Source: Pomphorhynchus laevis | Taxonomy: Eukaryota; Acanthocephala; Palaeacanthocephala; Echinorhynchida; Pomphorhynchidae | Assembly: GCA_012934845.2 (NCBI GenBank) | Contig: WNNJ02001312.1 | Location: 42,122-106,121, forward strand | Length of the DNA stretch: 64,000 nucleotides | Direction of reading: 5' to 3' | In this document: one piece after another, positions 11,631 through 23,150 of the stretch | Layout: every line of letters starts with the position of its first letter | Position numbering within the stretch: position 1 is the stretch's first letter | The notes under the pieces: model-generated | What the model saw: only the letters and a program-made list of their open reading frames with translations | Told to the model about the DNA's origin: nothing | Database searches by the model: none | Translations under genes and position numbers: made by a program

Positions 11631-11757
11631 CAAGCAGAAGTAACTTTAATTCTTTTCTCTGAGATCGCTTGTCAATTCGAAGCTGCTTCTCAATTTCGGC
11701 GTTGATTTTACGCTGTTCTCTCACTTCTGCGGAAACACAACAGGGACTTAGCAACAT
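11631..11757 (-). CDS. GNAQ: Gq-class G-protein alpha subunit, exon 1
   Basis: Begins at ATG 11757 (an in-frame TGA lies 12-10 bases upstream, so no earlier start in this exon) and ends at donor GTAAGC. The 42 residues plus one base include MLLSPCC, whose adjacent cysteines fit the N-terminal palmitoylation site of Gq subunits, then the N-helix [16 protein letters not shown] that binds G-beta-gamma, and ELKLLLLG, the first beta strand leading into the P-loop. The last base plus the first two of exon 2 make the P-loop Gly. Intron 1 (7106-11630) is 4.5 kb, most of it retroelement. Visible exons are intact; exons 4 onward are not in the window. Confidence 0.92.
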
Positions 11758-14700
11758 TATCAGAAATCAACTATAGCAGATTGATGACCGGTTGGCAAGC
11801 AAAAAAGGCTAAATTTCCAGAGATTAATATTTTTAAGTGATTATTGCTAAAGAAATGCTTGACTCAAATTGTGTACTGAAATAATTTGGCAGCTTGTACA
11901 AGATCCTTGACATATAAAAAAGCATCAGCTTCATTATCTTTGCTTTTGTAAAGATAAAACAGCGTCTTGAAATTAACAGTTTATTTTCACAAAGGAGACT
12001 ATTTTTTAAAATTTATGAGGATCTGACGAGCACAGTGAAAGTAACCCAGAAAATCTTGCTTCTTTCAAAACCAGGTCAACTAATAAAATTGTTCGCTGGA
12101 TTTAGTACTTTAAACTTATTGCAGTTTTAGAAAAATTCCGAGCTGCCGCAGTGAAGTGTATTTTTCTCTAAAAGGTCGCTTTATTCAATTGGCGATGATT
12201 ACGGTACTGCCTGTTTGTATAATTTTATTCAAAAAAATTTTTAATAATATTAACCCGTTGATTTTTTGAATTAAAAACAGTGTTTCTTTCTCCGTTTGTG
12301 TAATATGTGGTGTGACATTTGTCAACCCTTGAAAAAATTTGGGAACATATCATCAGACACTATTATGCAATAACGAAACACCAGATCGAAAAGACTTGTA
12401 GCAGTTAACTGTATGTAATAGAAACGAGATATACTCCCGACTAAAACAGAGTTGCTATATATTACAGAAAATAAAAGCTTTTAACGTGTCATCTACACTA
12501 TTCCTGTTCGTCGTTTTGCAAACGCAGAAATACGGAAAGCTTATCAAAGATAATCACTAGTGTCAAATTCCAGAAATATAGAAAAACTGAATTAGCAGAA
12601 ATTACAATACGTTCCGATGAATAGCTTATTTACATCTGAAGTGTTAATAACTGAATTTTAAAATCAGCTAATTTCTTAACCTTCAGAAGTCTTATTAAAT
12701 TTTAATTAGAAATATAACTGCAAAAATACACATCGTCGTTAAAGAATATCTAGGTATAACCAAATATACGCTAAAATAGATTTTGTCAATAGCTTTGAAT
12801 AACATGCTGAAAAAGAAATAGACTTGAATAATATCAAGGGAAATAGATCTAAAATTGAATATTTTTTAAATGTAAAATCCCGATTCTTAGTTCTAAACTA
12901 TTAGAAGCTTTTTTAATATGCTTTAAAACTGAAATTTAGCAATAATTATTTTATCAAATATAAAATATTGCTATATTAATATTAATATATTAATATAATT
13001 ATTTTCAAGTAGAAAATTTTTAAATAGTAGATTAAATAGTAATTTTAGTAGATTATTTTTAAGTATTTTAGTTATTTTACTCTAATATAATTATATAATT
13101 TTATATAATTCTTATATTTTTAAATCTATTATTAAATATTTTAAATGTATTTACTCGATTCGATCTAAAAATTAAAAAAAACAGGATCTTTATTATGATT
13201 CAGCGTAGACTCCTGACAACCATCAAAAACGAATATTGAATTAACAGAATAATTTTCAAATGTTCAATGACGATATTGTTGACTAAACAAACCTGCGGTC
13301 TACATTTCACGGTATTGAAGCCACTATTAGAACAGAAAAAAAAACAGTTTTTTTAGTAATAAAATCATTTTTTACAGGTTTATGCTTCCGACATGGTTTC
13401 TAATGTCATATAAGCAGTTACTGCAAATTGATAAATCACTACTATTGGCTTGCGTTATCTCTAAGCACTTGTACAAACTCCCACATTTGTTGGCTAAGTA
13501 TTAATAATTGCAATATAAATTCACATAAATTACATCCATACACAATTCAAGGTAACAAACTTACATGCTAGACGCTTTACGATGAAGAGCACATAGCAAA
13601 TAAATAATTTTATTCGAAAAAACTAAATTGCATGATCGGTATTAATTAGTATAAAAGCTGAAAATAAATTAATTATTAAGGAGCAGTTAATGATCACTTT
13701 TAAAGGAAATTTTACTTCAATAAATAAACCATAATTATGAATAATTCTTAATAAATTAATTATTAATAAATAATTATTGAAAATAAAAAAATAAATTTGT
13801 AATTAAGTATTTTTTCAAATAGCACATATATTGACATATTTCAGTAAAAATATGCTTTAATTGACAAAAGTAAAATTCCCAATTCTGGGAATTTAATTCA
13901 AATTCGTTTTTGCCAACAAAAAATAAATTTTTGATCATTGAATAGTTACAATGCTCCTTTTTCTTCTACTTTTGAATTAATTGAAATACTAGCTAAGAAA
14001 TAATTATTATCAAAAATATAAAATTAATAAAACATAAATGTATAGTCAAATATATTTTACACGGATTGGATCATAAAATTTTTATATCAAATTTACTGTT
14101 GAAAGTTTTGACACTAATAGTTTCGTGTTGTGAAAGACAAATGTAGTAGCCATTTTGTGGCAAACATAAATTTTACATCATCATCATTTTTAAAATGTTT
14201 AAATATATATGAAGAGATTGTTGTAGTCTATAAATAAAATTGCTTTTCGCACATTCTAAATGATATTTAATGGCTATTTATAAAGTCTTAAGGAAACTGA
14301 CACCAAACTTTGCAGTTTCGACAACAAAGCTATTATATAACTCATTAATTAACATTTCAATCGTAAATTTGCAATTTATTTTATATTTTTCCACGACATA
14401 ATTTATAAATCAAAAGTTGTTATGGGCTGAAAAACTGTTTCTTCCCAATAAAATATAAAATGATAACATCATAATTAACATTATTAAAATGATATACATT
14501 ATTAAAATGACATTATTAACATTATATTTAACATTATAACATTATTAAACATTAAACATCATTATAACATCATTAACATTATATTAACATTATATTAAAT
14601 ACATTATTAACATTATTTAAATGTCATTATAAAATGATAACATCATAATTAACATTATTGACTTATGGCATGAAATAGGAGTTATCTACTGCATCCTAAG

Positions 14701-15360
14701 TTTACGTACCGTTTCCAAGTATTTAATCGCATACGGATATGTTACGATAATTCTATAATTAAGTTTTATCAATCATAAGAGCGAAAGAACTAAGATAAAA
14801 TGCTAGACAGGTCGGGACTTATTTAAATTGTCGACTAGTCAAACTTATAAATGTTGTATTTAAAAAATAATTAAATTTCTTGTTAGTAACAGATTATACA
14901 AAAAGATATTTTTTTAGCATTTCAGAGATAATACATTTTTTACAAAGCTAAAAATATGTATTCTTGACTTCTTTCAAAAGGCAAATATATATATATATAT
15001 ATTGTAAGCTGTTTAAAATCAAACTCTCATCACTTAGAGTTTCAACGCTAAAAATTTTATTTGATCAGTAAATCAAATCAGAGTAAATCAAATATAACAC
15101 CTGTGTTGCAGTAAATCAGATATAAGACCAGTGAAGTTATAATTTTTATTACAAAAACATAATGGCACAGTTCCTTTAAAATAGTGATAGCTCAATAAAA
15201 AATGGTTATACGACGTACATTAATTATTTGCATCATTATATAAATGTAATTCGTTTTGTAAATTGACCAGCATTATAAACTTATATTTTATTATAATATT
15301 CGTAATAGTCGTTAAGTTAACAAAGTTCGAAAAGCTTTTACTCAATCGTATAAATATTAA
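11758..15360. other. Gene-free AT-rich region upstream of Gq-alpha
   Basis: Presumed 5' flank and promoter region of the minus-strand Gq-alpha gene. No convincing exon on either strand and no recognisable transposon. It contains the simple-repeat patch at 14457-14664 and an AT dinucleotide run at about 14986-15001. Core promoter elements cannot be told from the AT-rich background. Confidence 0.5.
14457..14664. repeat. Degenerate simple repeat (acattatta / aacatcat phrases)
   Basis: About 200 bp of irregular variants of acattattaa and ataacatcat. An aaaatgataacatcataatt phrase stands at both ends (14457 and 14633). Confidence 0.75.
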
Positions 15361-15466
15361 TCTATAATATATATAGATAAAGGCACGAGCTAGAGCACAC
15401 TATCAGTTTTTACACGCATGCAGTCTTCGTAATAAGATACCAAAGGGGTTACAGATAAAGAAGAAT

Positions 15467-17800
15467 TTGTGCATTAATATGGATATGGTGCCAGAATGCT
15501 TCAGCAAACAAATACAAGCAAAGTGGGACACTATCATATTTAACGCAGAAATTACAATGGTACGTACATTAAGAAAATACTGGGTTTATGTTCATAACAC
15601 GCTACATTGCCCAATTGACAAAAACGTATATGACAGATCTATTAAGGCTAAAACCAAAAAATACAATTTTCAATTCGGAAAGAATATGTTAGCTAGGGAA
15701 TTAACTTCAATTGAAATACATCCTAACAGAAGGTTTAAGAACCGGAGTAGACAATTCGATCTCAATGAGCAAACGGCTATCATTACGAACTTATCGAAGA
15801 AAGATCTTTCTCAGAATGAATTAATGGTATTGAATCTCGGACTAGACTACTCGGTACAAGAATTGGAATTTAATAGATTACAACTTATTAATAGCATACA
15901 GCGATTCACTAATGTAGGCTTCCCAGAAGAAAATGGTAAGAGTTATATAATGAAAAAGCACTTCACAACGAACGAGAATGTTAGAAAGTACCTTGAAATT
16001 CTACCCAACAAAATTGCTATTACAAAACATCAAAAGTTAATCAATACTACGATCAATGCTTTAAAACACGATAGCAGCATTGTTATAAAGAAGACCGATA
16101 AAAGTGGTGAAGCAGTAGTATGGGATGCAGAAGACTACGTGGCCGAAGCACACCGACAACTATCCAGTGACGCGTATGAAATAGCTAAACCTAATTCAAT
16201 CAAACAGGTAAGGAGTGTTGTTTATCAGTGTATTATTGAAGCCATCAGTGATGAACATATAAAAAACAGATTGGTTTCCGAAAACGAAAATGCAAAAGCA
16301 GAAAGATTTTATATGCTTTCTAAAATACATAAAGAAATAACTCCATATCCAGGCCGGCAATAGTGAGTAACAACGGTACAGCAACTGAACGATTTTCCAA
16401 GTATCTCACCACATTGCTTAAACCGGCATTAAAATATGTTTCGTCATACATATCTAGCACTATTGACTTTATAAATAAATTAGAAGAAATTAAATCATCG
16501 CTAAGCACTAACACCATAATGATGACGATGGACATTGAAGCTCTGTATACAAGTATTCCGATCGAGGATGGCATTACGAAAGTAGGGCTTTATTTAAGAA
16601 AATGCAGCTTTAGTGAATGCATGATTAAAGAATCAACACGATTACCGTCTATTGTTCTCAACAACAACTATTTAGAGTTTAATGATATTATATACAAACA
16701 GAAAATTGGTTGTGCTATAAGAACACCAACAGCACCCCTCTTTGCCGTGTTGTATGTTGCCGTTATCGAAGACTCTGTTAATGACAAAGACTCAGTTATA
16801 AGACTCATGACAAAGACTAATGACAAAGACTCATATTAAAGACTCAGTTATCGGATGACTCTGTTAATTTTTTGGATGTCGAAATATATAAAGATAAGGA
16901 AAACAACAATCTCTAAACAAGGTTATACCGGAAACAGACTTGGAAGCCGGCATACTTGCATGCGTCTAGCAATCATGCCCCGCAAATTAAACAAAATATT
17001 ATATATAATGAAATAGTGAGAGCGAGAAGGTTATGCTCCAAGGAATCAGAATTCTATAAGGAAGTTTATAATATTAGAGGGTATTTCAAACAGCGCGGTT
17101 ATAAAAGACGTCAGATACAGGTGGCAATCAATAAAGACATATCTAAAAATAGGAATGAGTTCATTAAAGCTCGAATAAAAGACAACACGAATAATGCTAG
17201 CTGGGTTAGCTTCGAATTCCATCAAGCCTTGTACCGTGTAAAATACGATATATAACGAACACTTGTCTCCACCATTTCAGAAGTCGATAGTAGAGCGAAC
17301 GTTCGCATAGCGCGCTCTAGCAACATTAAAATTCGTAATATATTAGTAAGATCGAGCTGTACCAGCTCAATGCTATTGCGCAAAGAACATTATTGCAGAC
17401 CCTGTGGAGACAAGCGCTGCAAAACTTGTCCTGATATAAATGAGACAAAAGTCTTCAAAAGTACAAAATCAAATTCCCTATACACAGTGAGCGGTGAGCT
17501 TAACTGCAAGTCAATAAACGTCGTTTATCTTTTGACTTGTAATGAATGCGCAAGGCAGTATGTCGGGGAAACATCTGAACAAATGCATAAGCGCATAAAT
17601 CTTAGACGCTCGCAGTAAAACAAAGAAGCAAAGCTGTGATGCCGCAGTGTTACATATCCAAGAAAATCCCGACATAAATTCATATTAAAATAATTGAAGA
17701 TGAATTATTGGATATAAAGGAAACGAGACGAAAAGAACTGTATTGGGCAGCGCAGCTTATGTCCGAACTAAAAGGATCATTAACAAAAAAAACAGCTAAC
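15467..17800 (+). pseudogene. Penelope-like RT-endonuclease, broken
   Basis: 15467-16363 encodes 298 residues of N-terminal region and early RT: IVIKKTDKSGEAVVWDAEDY, then RFYMLSKIHKEITPYPGR. After a frame break, 16363-16839 continues with IVSNNGTATERFSKYL and MTMDIEALYTSIPIEDGI, the first catalytic Asp motif. The YRYIDD centre expected next is absent: sequence jumps through a small repeat of gacaaagactca (16790-16850) to DDSVNFLDVEIYKDKE. 16956-17255 is the connection region (HASSNHAPQIKQNI). 17370-17618 is the nuclease: Cys cluster CRPCGDKRCKTC, then NVVYLLTCNECARQYVGET. Intact relatives nick DNA and reverse-transcribe at the target. Confidence 0.8.
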
Positions 17801-17879
17801 TTTGTAAAATCAATGTGAATTTCTTCCGCTCCAGAAACGTGATATAAAAATAAAAATCAAAGTGCGTGGAAATGGTTAT

Positions 17880-17925
17880 AAGCTCTAGTAACTGAAGAAG
17901 GCACCAGCCGAAACTAGTTTTTCTT
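17880..17925 (+). ncRNA. Hammerhead-like ribozyme remnant
   Basis: CTGAAGA (17892-17898) is followed by a GGC/GCC helix II around ACCA and then GAAA (17910-17913), with ACTAGT as a self-complementary minimal helix III and GTT as the cleavage triplet. One extra base sits at the base of helix II and helix I is weak. It is probably a decayed type I hammerhead. Confidence 0.4.
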
Positions 17926-18047
17926 TTAAAAATCATTCATTATCTCTGTGTTTAAATAATTAAATTGTTTAAATAATTATATATAAGGAATTGCTGGTGT
18001 CTTTATAGTTATCACAAAAGCAGCCGAAACGTACCCTAACCACTTCA

Positions 18048-18089
18048 TCCGACTGACGATGACTGCTGGGTGGTTCGGAACGTCTCGGA
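18048..18089 (+). ncRNA. Hammerhead-like core, tandem unit 1
   Basis: Type I layout: TCCGA (helix I), CTGACGA, helix II TGAC/GTTC, GGAAC where GAAAC is expected, minimal helix III ACGT, cleavage triplet GTC (18082-18084), TCGGA closing helix I with five pairs. The GAAA box carries one substitution. Confidence 0.5.
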
Positions 18090-18440
18090 GCAATACATTA
18101 GACTGAGGGAGCTGATGATCGAAGTCCAGTTATTTAGCAGCAAATATGGATTAAAAATCAATCGTAGCCAGCTTTGGCTCTTGGACCACAGTTTCAAGCG
18201 ATTTTTCGCAATTACAATTTATAAAATGACGCATTCCTTTTGGAATCCTGTGAGAAATTCAGTGCCCTCGTAATCAACGGATACGTATTTGTGCCTTATA
18301 TAAAGAATAACTAGAAGGTCCACACACGCAGCAAGCCAGTAAAACGCTTCTGCATCTGAGTTTCGTATAGCATCGTGAGGAATTGCTGGTGTCTTTGTAG
18401 TTATCACAAAAAAAAGTCGAAACGTACCCTAACCACTTCA

Positions 18441-18482
18441 TCCGACTGACGATGACTGCTGGGTGGTTAGGAACGTCTCGGA
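18441..18482 (+). ncRNA. Hammerhead-like core, tandem unit 2
   Basis: Same layout as unit 1, with helix I TCCGA/TCGGA intact, helix II TGAC/GTTA and GGAAC at the GAAA box. Confidence 0.5.
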
Positions 18483-18828
18483 GTTATACATTAGACTGAT
18501 GTAGCTGATGATCGAAGTCCAGTTATTTAGCAGCAAATATGGATTAAAAATCAATCGTAGCCAGCTTTGGCTCCTGAACCACAGTTTCAAGCGATTTTTC
18601 GCTATAACAATTTATAAAATGACGCATTCCTTCAGGAATCCTGTGAGAAATTCATTGTCCTCGTAATCAACGGATACGCATTTGTGCCTTAAAGAATAAC
18701 TAGAAGTTCCACACACGCAACAAGCCAGTAAAAACGCTTCTGCATCTGAGTTTCGTATAGCATCGTGAGGAATTGCTGGTGTCTTTGTAGTTATCACAAA
18801 AAAGTCGAAACGTACCCTAACCACTTCA

Positions 18829-18870
18829 TCCGACTGACGATGACTGCTGGGTGGTTAGAAACGTCGCAGA
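18829..18870 (+). ncRNA. Hammerhead-like core, tandem unit 3
   Basis: Here the GAAAC box is canonical and helix II is TGAC/GTTA, but the 3' strand of helix I reads GCAGA instead of TCGGA. Units 1 and 2 keep helix I and unit 3 keeps the box, so the ancestral unit probably had both. Confidence 0.5.
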
Positions 18871-19374
18871 GTGATACATTAGACTGATAGAGCTAATGAT
18901 CGAAGTCCAGTTATTTAGCAGCAAATATGGATTAAAAATCAATCATAGCCAGCTTCGGCTCCTGAACCACAGTTTCAAGTGATTTTTCGCAATAACAATT
19001 TATAAAATGACGCATTCCTTCAGGAATCCTGTGAGAAATGCAGTGCCCTCGTAATCAACGGATACGCATTTGTGCCTTATATAAAGAATAACTAGAAGTT
19101 CCACACACGCAGCAAGCCAGTAAAACGCTTCTGCATCTGAGTTTCGTATAGCATCGTGAGGAATTGCTGGTGTCTTTGTAGTTATAACAAAAGCAGTTGT
19201 ATTTGTTTGAATTTGTCTTTGGTAGTTGCGCAAGATTAACATCTTATAATAAATTTTGTTTGATGAAAAGACTATTATTTAATCAATAATCTTCTAACAG
19301 TTTCTGTTCAAAATCATAATTATATAGATCATGCCAAATCATACATTGCTACTAATTTTTATACTGACAACCTG

Positions 19375-20698
19375 TTTGAATATATTTAAACTATTCTTTT
19401 CTTTTTCTTCAGCGTTTGTTCAGCTTTGCTACAAAGTCCCGATTTTCTGTCTCCATTTAGGTTTGTTTCTCCATTTGATTTTGGTACGTGGCCGTACAAT
19501 TGTAGTCGCCTTTCGCGAAGTTCATTAAGACAACATTTCATAATGTTGATGCGACTGCTTTGCTTTACGACTGGCTTGTCACGACGTCTATCGCGCCAAC
19601 CCTTCTCCTTTCTGAGCACGGGCTTGGGACCGGCCATGGCGTAGTTTATATTTGAACGATTCCTAACTATAATATGTTTGAATATTGCAATAAAACGGTC
19701 AATATTATGATCAAATTTATTAAATAGTTTTACAAAGGCCTCTAAATTCTTATTATATTCAAAAAATTTAATTTCATTGTTATAGATCACTATAATTATG
19801 ATATTACTATTGCTTTGGTTCGATTGCTTTCAGACATTAATATCGATAATTATTGTTCAATGCTATCGACGTTTTATGATCAACATTACCAGTAATCATG
19901 GTTAAATAATTTAAGTCAATGTAAACTTAAATAATTATTTAGGCAGGTCAGTTTACTGTCTCTGTATTTTGCATTACGCGTAAAGTTAAAAAAAATATTT
20001 CAATCTTTAGATTTAAAATAATTTTGATTTATATTTCGATAAAATTCGATTTTTATGAATTGATTTTTATGAATCAATGTTAAAGTAAAAATAAGTCATT
20101 ACAGTTACCCTTCTTTACGATATATATATTCAATAACTTATATAATATGACAGCGATAATCTAAACAATTTATCGATTGTGGAAATATAAAAAATTCCAT
20201 TGATTGCAATAAATTATTATGAAATTGAAAGAAATTATATTCATAATAGAAAATGGTTTAAATAATTTAAAATGAATTTTTACAAAAAAAAATTTTAAAA
20301 ACAATTGTATATTTAAAAATAATTATGTTATTAATATTAATAATATTTATAGTTCAAATATTGAGTTAGAAATTGTGTTCAGTTAATGTTATTTTAGAAA
20401 TCCATAAGGCTGGAATCAAAAATATCAATTCCAATCTTTAGGTTGCAATCGATGCTTACGGATATAATCTTAAATTATAAATAAAAATAGCAATGCTAAT
20501 AAACTTTTTGACTTTATTTTGCCATAAATAGAACTTTTGTTGTAACGATTACCAACAAATTAAGGAGGAATGAAATTTAGTTAGTTATTAATTATTTTAA
20601 ATACATGAGTTATAGTCCATTCGAGAATCAACATCTGATCATAAAATGATCATATGAGTTAATTACGTCATAATTTTTTTTATTTTTAAATGAATAAA
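19375..20698. repeat. Block B, copy 1 (1.3-kb duplicated segment)
   Basis: Nearly identical to 42684-43994. The left border follows tatatttaaactattc; the right border is the Naiad at 20699. The block is AT-rich. It holds the small minus-strand reading frame below and TATCGATA-like motifs at about 19840. It matches no transposon I know and could be a displaced host gene fragment. Confidence 0.85.
19386..19790 (-). CDS. Unrecognised basic 134-aa reading frame (or 83 aa from an internal Met)
   Basis: The product is very basic in its second half (GPKPVLRKEKGWRDRRRDK) and ends TLKKKKRIV. LRERRLQLYGHV faintly recalls the RTE C-terminal WYGHV block, so a transposon-derived 3' end is possible. The predicted protein is identical to that at 42698-43102, which reflects the recent block duplication rather than selection. 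A start at the internal MAGPKP would give 83 residues. No function assigned. Confidence 0.25.
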   Translation of the reverse strand: MIYNNEIKFFEYNKNLEAFVKLFNKFDHNIDRFIAIFKHIIVRNRSNINYAMAGPKPVLRKEKGWRDRRRDKPVVKQSSRINIMKCCLNELRERRLQLYGHVPKSNGETNLNGDRKSGLCSKAEQTLKKKKRIV

Positions 20699-21010
20699 TT
20701 AAATCAGCTAACTGAGTCTACGTATTGTTATATAATTATAAAATAAACAAAACATAATAATGCTAAATCAAAATTTAATAATTAAATAATAAAATTAATA
20801 ATTGTTTTTAGATTTTCTATAATTTTAATCAAGTTAAAAAAAAAATAAAAATAAAAAATAAAATTTAAAATAAACGTCATTTTTATGAATTGACTAATAA
20901 ATAACAGACGTTGTATCAGAATAAGAATTAGAGGTCATCAGGAGGAACTGCTATGCTATCAGGTTTCGGCCCCTAACTCCTCTACCCAACATAGCAGCGG
21001 GGCCAAATAC
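20699..21010 (-). repeat. Naiad pseudo-LTR, 3' copy
   Basis: Matches the solo repeat at 51852-52158 and those at about 29008-29297, 39737-40030 and 49090-49388. In the sense direction it opens with GGCCCC ... GGGGCC interleaved with CTGCTATG ... CATAGCAG, and ends ctcagttagctgatttaa. Confidence 0.85.
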
Positions 21011-21071
21011 ATGCTAATGATGTATTTCCTCTGAAATAACTATCTAGTATCTTATTCTAATGCAAAGTATA

Positions 21072-23150
21072 TTATTTATTATCCATCCATAAAAATTTGC
21101 CACTTAAGAGTTTAAATTTATTCTTTATATTATTGTGTTGATTTATATATTTTACTATTTTCTGCTTGATGTTATTTTTATAGTAACCTAGTTTAAAATA
21201 TGTATCTATTAAATTATTTAAATGATTTTTGAAGAAAGCCAATATCATTACATATTGTTGCAATTCTTAAAATTTCATTATTTAATGTATTATATTTTAT
21301 ATTATATGGTATGCATGAATGCTCATGCAAAAATATGTTTCTTGTAAATTTAAATATGTCATCTTTACGATATAAATTAATAGTAGTTTTAGTTAATGTT
21401 AATTTAATGTTCATATCTAGATATACACCTTCTTTATCATTAATATTGGTTTTGTTAAGAATAAGGCTTTCTGGATAAATGTGCTCACTAATTGAATAAA
21501 AATTATTAGAATTAAATACACATATATCATCAATGTATCGAAACATATATTTCATATATTTATATTGTTTAGATTTAGTTTTTACACAGTTATGAACAAA
21601 TTCATATTCTATAAAGCTTAAAAACAAGTCAGCTATAATTGGGCTACTATTACCACCCATTGGAACACCTTTTACTTGTCTAAATATAGATGTCCCTACT
21701 TTTAAATAATTTTGATTTATCAAAATATTTAAGGATTCTATTAATTCAATTTTATCCATATATTTATATTTATTTGATGGTTTAATTTTTGTTAGATAGG
21801 CGTTATAATTATTATAACATATATATGTATATCTTTTTCCGAATATAAGGTTAATTAATTTTACTAACGCTTCTTTAATATCTACTAAATCTAGATTTGT
21901 ATAAAGCGTACTAAAATCGTATGTATTTATATTTTGAAAATTTATTCCTTTTGTCTGTTCTAAAAATTCTTTTGTAGAATTAATACTGAAATAGTGTTTT
22001 ATACCAGTATTAATTTCGATTACCTTGCAATATTTTTTAAAATGTGCTTTAATTACTTTAAGTATTTTATTCATATAAGACAGAAAGTGGTTTTAATGTA
22101 CATTTAAACGCACTACATATGAACCTAGGTTTTATTGGATTTTTATGTAATTTTGGATTCCAATATAATATAGGTATAGTTTTATTATCTAATTCAACCT
22201 TTATACCCTTTTTATCCATTATAGAACAGTGACTTGTAATAATTGTTTCTAAACTCAACTCACTACGTTCATATGTTGGATTTACATTTAAATCATTAGA
22301 ATTAACCTCTTTCATTAGTATATCATAATAAAGCTTTTTGCATATGAAGACAAAGTTATTACTAGCTTTATCAATAGTTGTTATTATATAGTTATCCTTT
22401 AATTTAGTAAGTTCTTTATACATATCTTTATTAATTTTATCTTTCCTTTTATAATTGTTTGTTATTTTCATTTTATTTTTAATTTTATCAAATATATAAT
22501 CTTTCCAAATTTTTATCTTAGATATATTCGAGCTTTCACTATTAATCAGCTTACTAAAGTAATCATTTAAGTTATTATATAACGAACTGTATATTTTATT
22601 TTTGTCGTTGTTGTTATTTAATCTATATTTATACCCTTTCGATAGCAGCTTTCTTAATTCACAATTTTCAATTAATTCTAGATTATGGGTACATATATGT
22701 TCATTTATTTTATCAAAACTAAGACTTTTACAATTGCATTCTGTTTCCATTATGTTTCTAATATTATCGTTACATATTGATTTTAATTCTTTATTATAAT
22801 TACAAATTTTTCGTCCTAATGGTGGTAGGAGTTTATACCTTATTTTAGGAATATATTTACTTAAATCTGACCCTATTATTTCTTTACTTTTAGAATTATT
22901 TAAAAGTCCGGCTATATTTATGTTATCTATACATTTATTAATGAAGTTTATGGTTAATGTATATTTTCTATTGTTATTATTTACATTTATTGTACGATTA
23001 TAGTATTTTGTATTACAATAACTGTCTATTATACAACTTAGCCTATCATAGTCGTTAATTAATTTTTGATTTATTGAACATATGATATCTTTAGAAAAAC
23101 TTCTTATATTTACATAAAGATCTTTTAGCTTATTATCACTAAAAGTTGTT
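21072..23150 (-). pseudogene. Naiad linker and reverse transcriptase
   Basis: From 23150 the frame runs through a Lys/Asn-rich linker (RKYTLTINFINKC, LLPPLGRKICNYNKEL) into METECNCKS, whose CNC is the Naiad CxC motif. RT motifs follow: TIDKASNNFVFI, ILYWNPKLHKNPIKPRFICS, DFSTLYTNLD (first catalytic Asp), KGVPMGGNSSPIIADLFL, YMFRYIDDICVF (catalytic DD), YLDMNIKLT, NIFLHEHSCIPYNIKY. Two more one-base frame breaks lie near 22074 and 21230; at the first, the copy at 38650 keeps the uninterrupted sequence. Otherwise remarkably complete, so a young insertion. Confidence 0.9.

Larger units (their letters stand above)
15360..17930 (+). mobile_element. Penelope-like element with C-terminal GIY-YIG (Poseidon/Neptune type), degraded
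   Basis: Coding remnants run from 15467 to about 17800 in canonical order: N-terminal region, RT, connection, GIY-YIG endonuclease. A hammerhead-like core lies just after the coding part (17880-17925), and the 391-bp tandem array follows from 17988. Canonical Penelope-like elements carry type I hammerhead motifs in their terminal repeats, so the array could be this element's pLTRs, but the junction cannot be proved. Decayed, with several frame breaks and an RT lacking its catalytic centre. Confidence 0.75.
17988..19197 (+). repeat. 391-bp tandem repeat, 3.1 copies
   Basis: Units begin with gaattgctggtgtc at 17988, 18380, 18770 and 19161 (last one only about 36 bp), giving periods of 392, 390 and 391. 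Units are about 95 percent alike. Each holds an imperfect inverted repeat (ccgaaacgtaccctaaccac against gtggttcggaacgtctcgg in unit 1) and a hammerhead-like core. Short minus-strand reading frames are conserved only because the units are. Candidates: tandem pseudo-LTRs of the Penelope-like element just upstream, or a retrozyme-like non-autonomous array. Confidence 0.9.

Noticed and set aside
18219-19242. Three similar minus-strand reading frames of 62-80 codons in the tandem array
   Set aside because: They recur only because the 391-bp unit recurs; frames shift between units and the peptide resembles nothing.
19386-19790. Treating LRERRLQLYGHV as proof of an RTE 3' end
   Set aside because: Only about ten residues resemble the RTE block, and the GRPK motif that should follow is absent.
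20930-21010. Hammerhead ribozyme in the Naiad pLTR (CTGATGA and GAAAC both present)
   Set aside because: In sense orientation GAAAC precedes CTGATGA and no permutation gave helices I, II and III together. Naiads are reported to lack canonical hammerheads. The interleaved-helix fold is reported instead.
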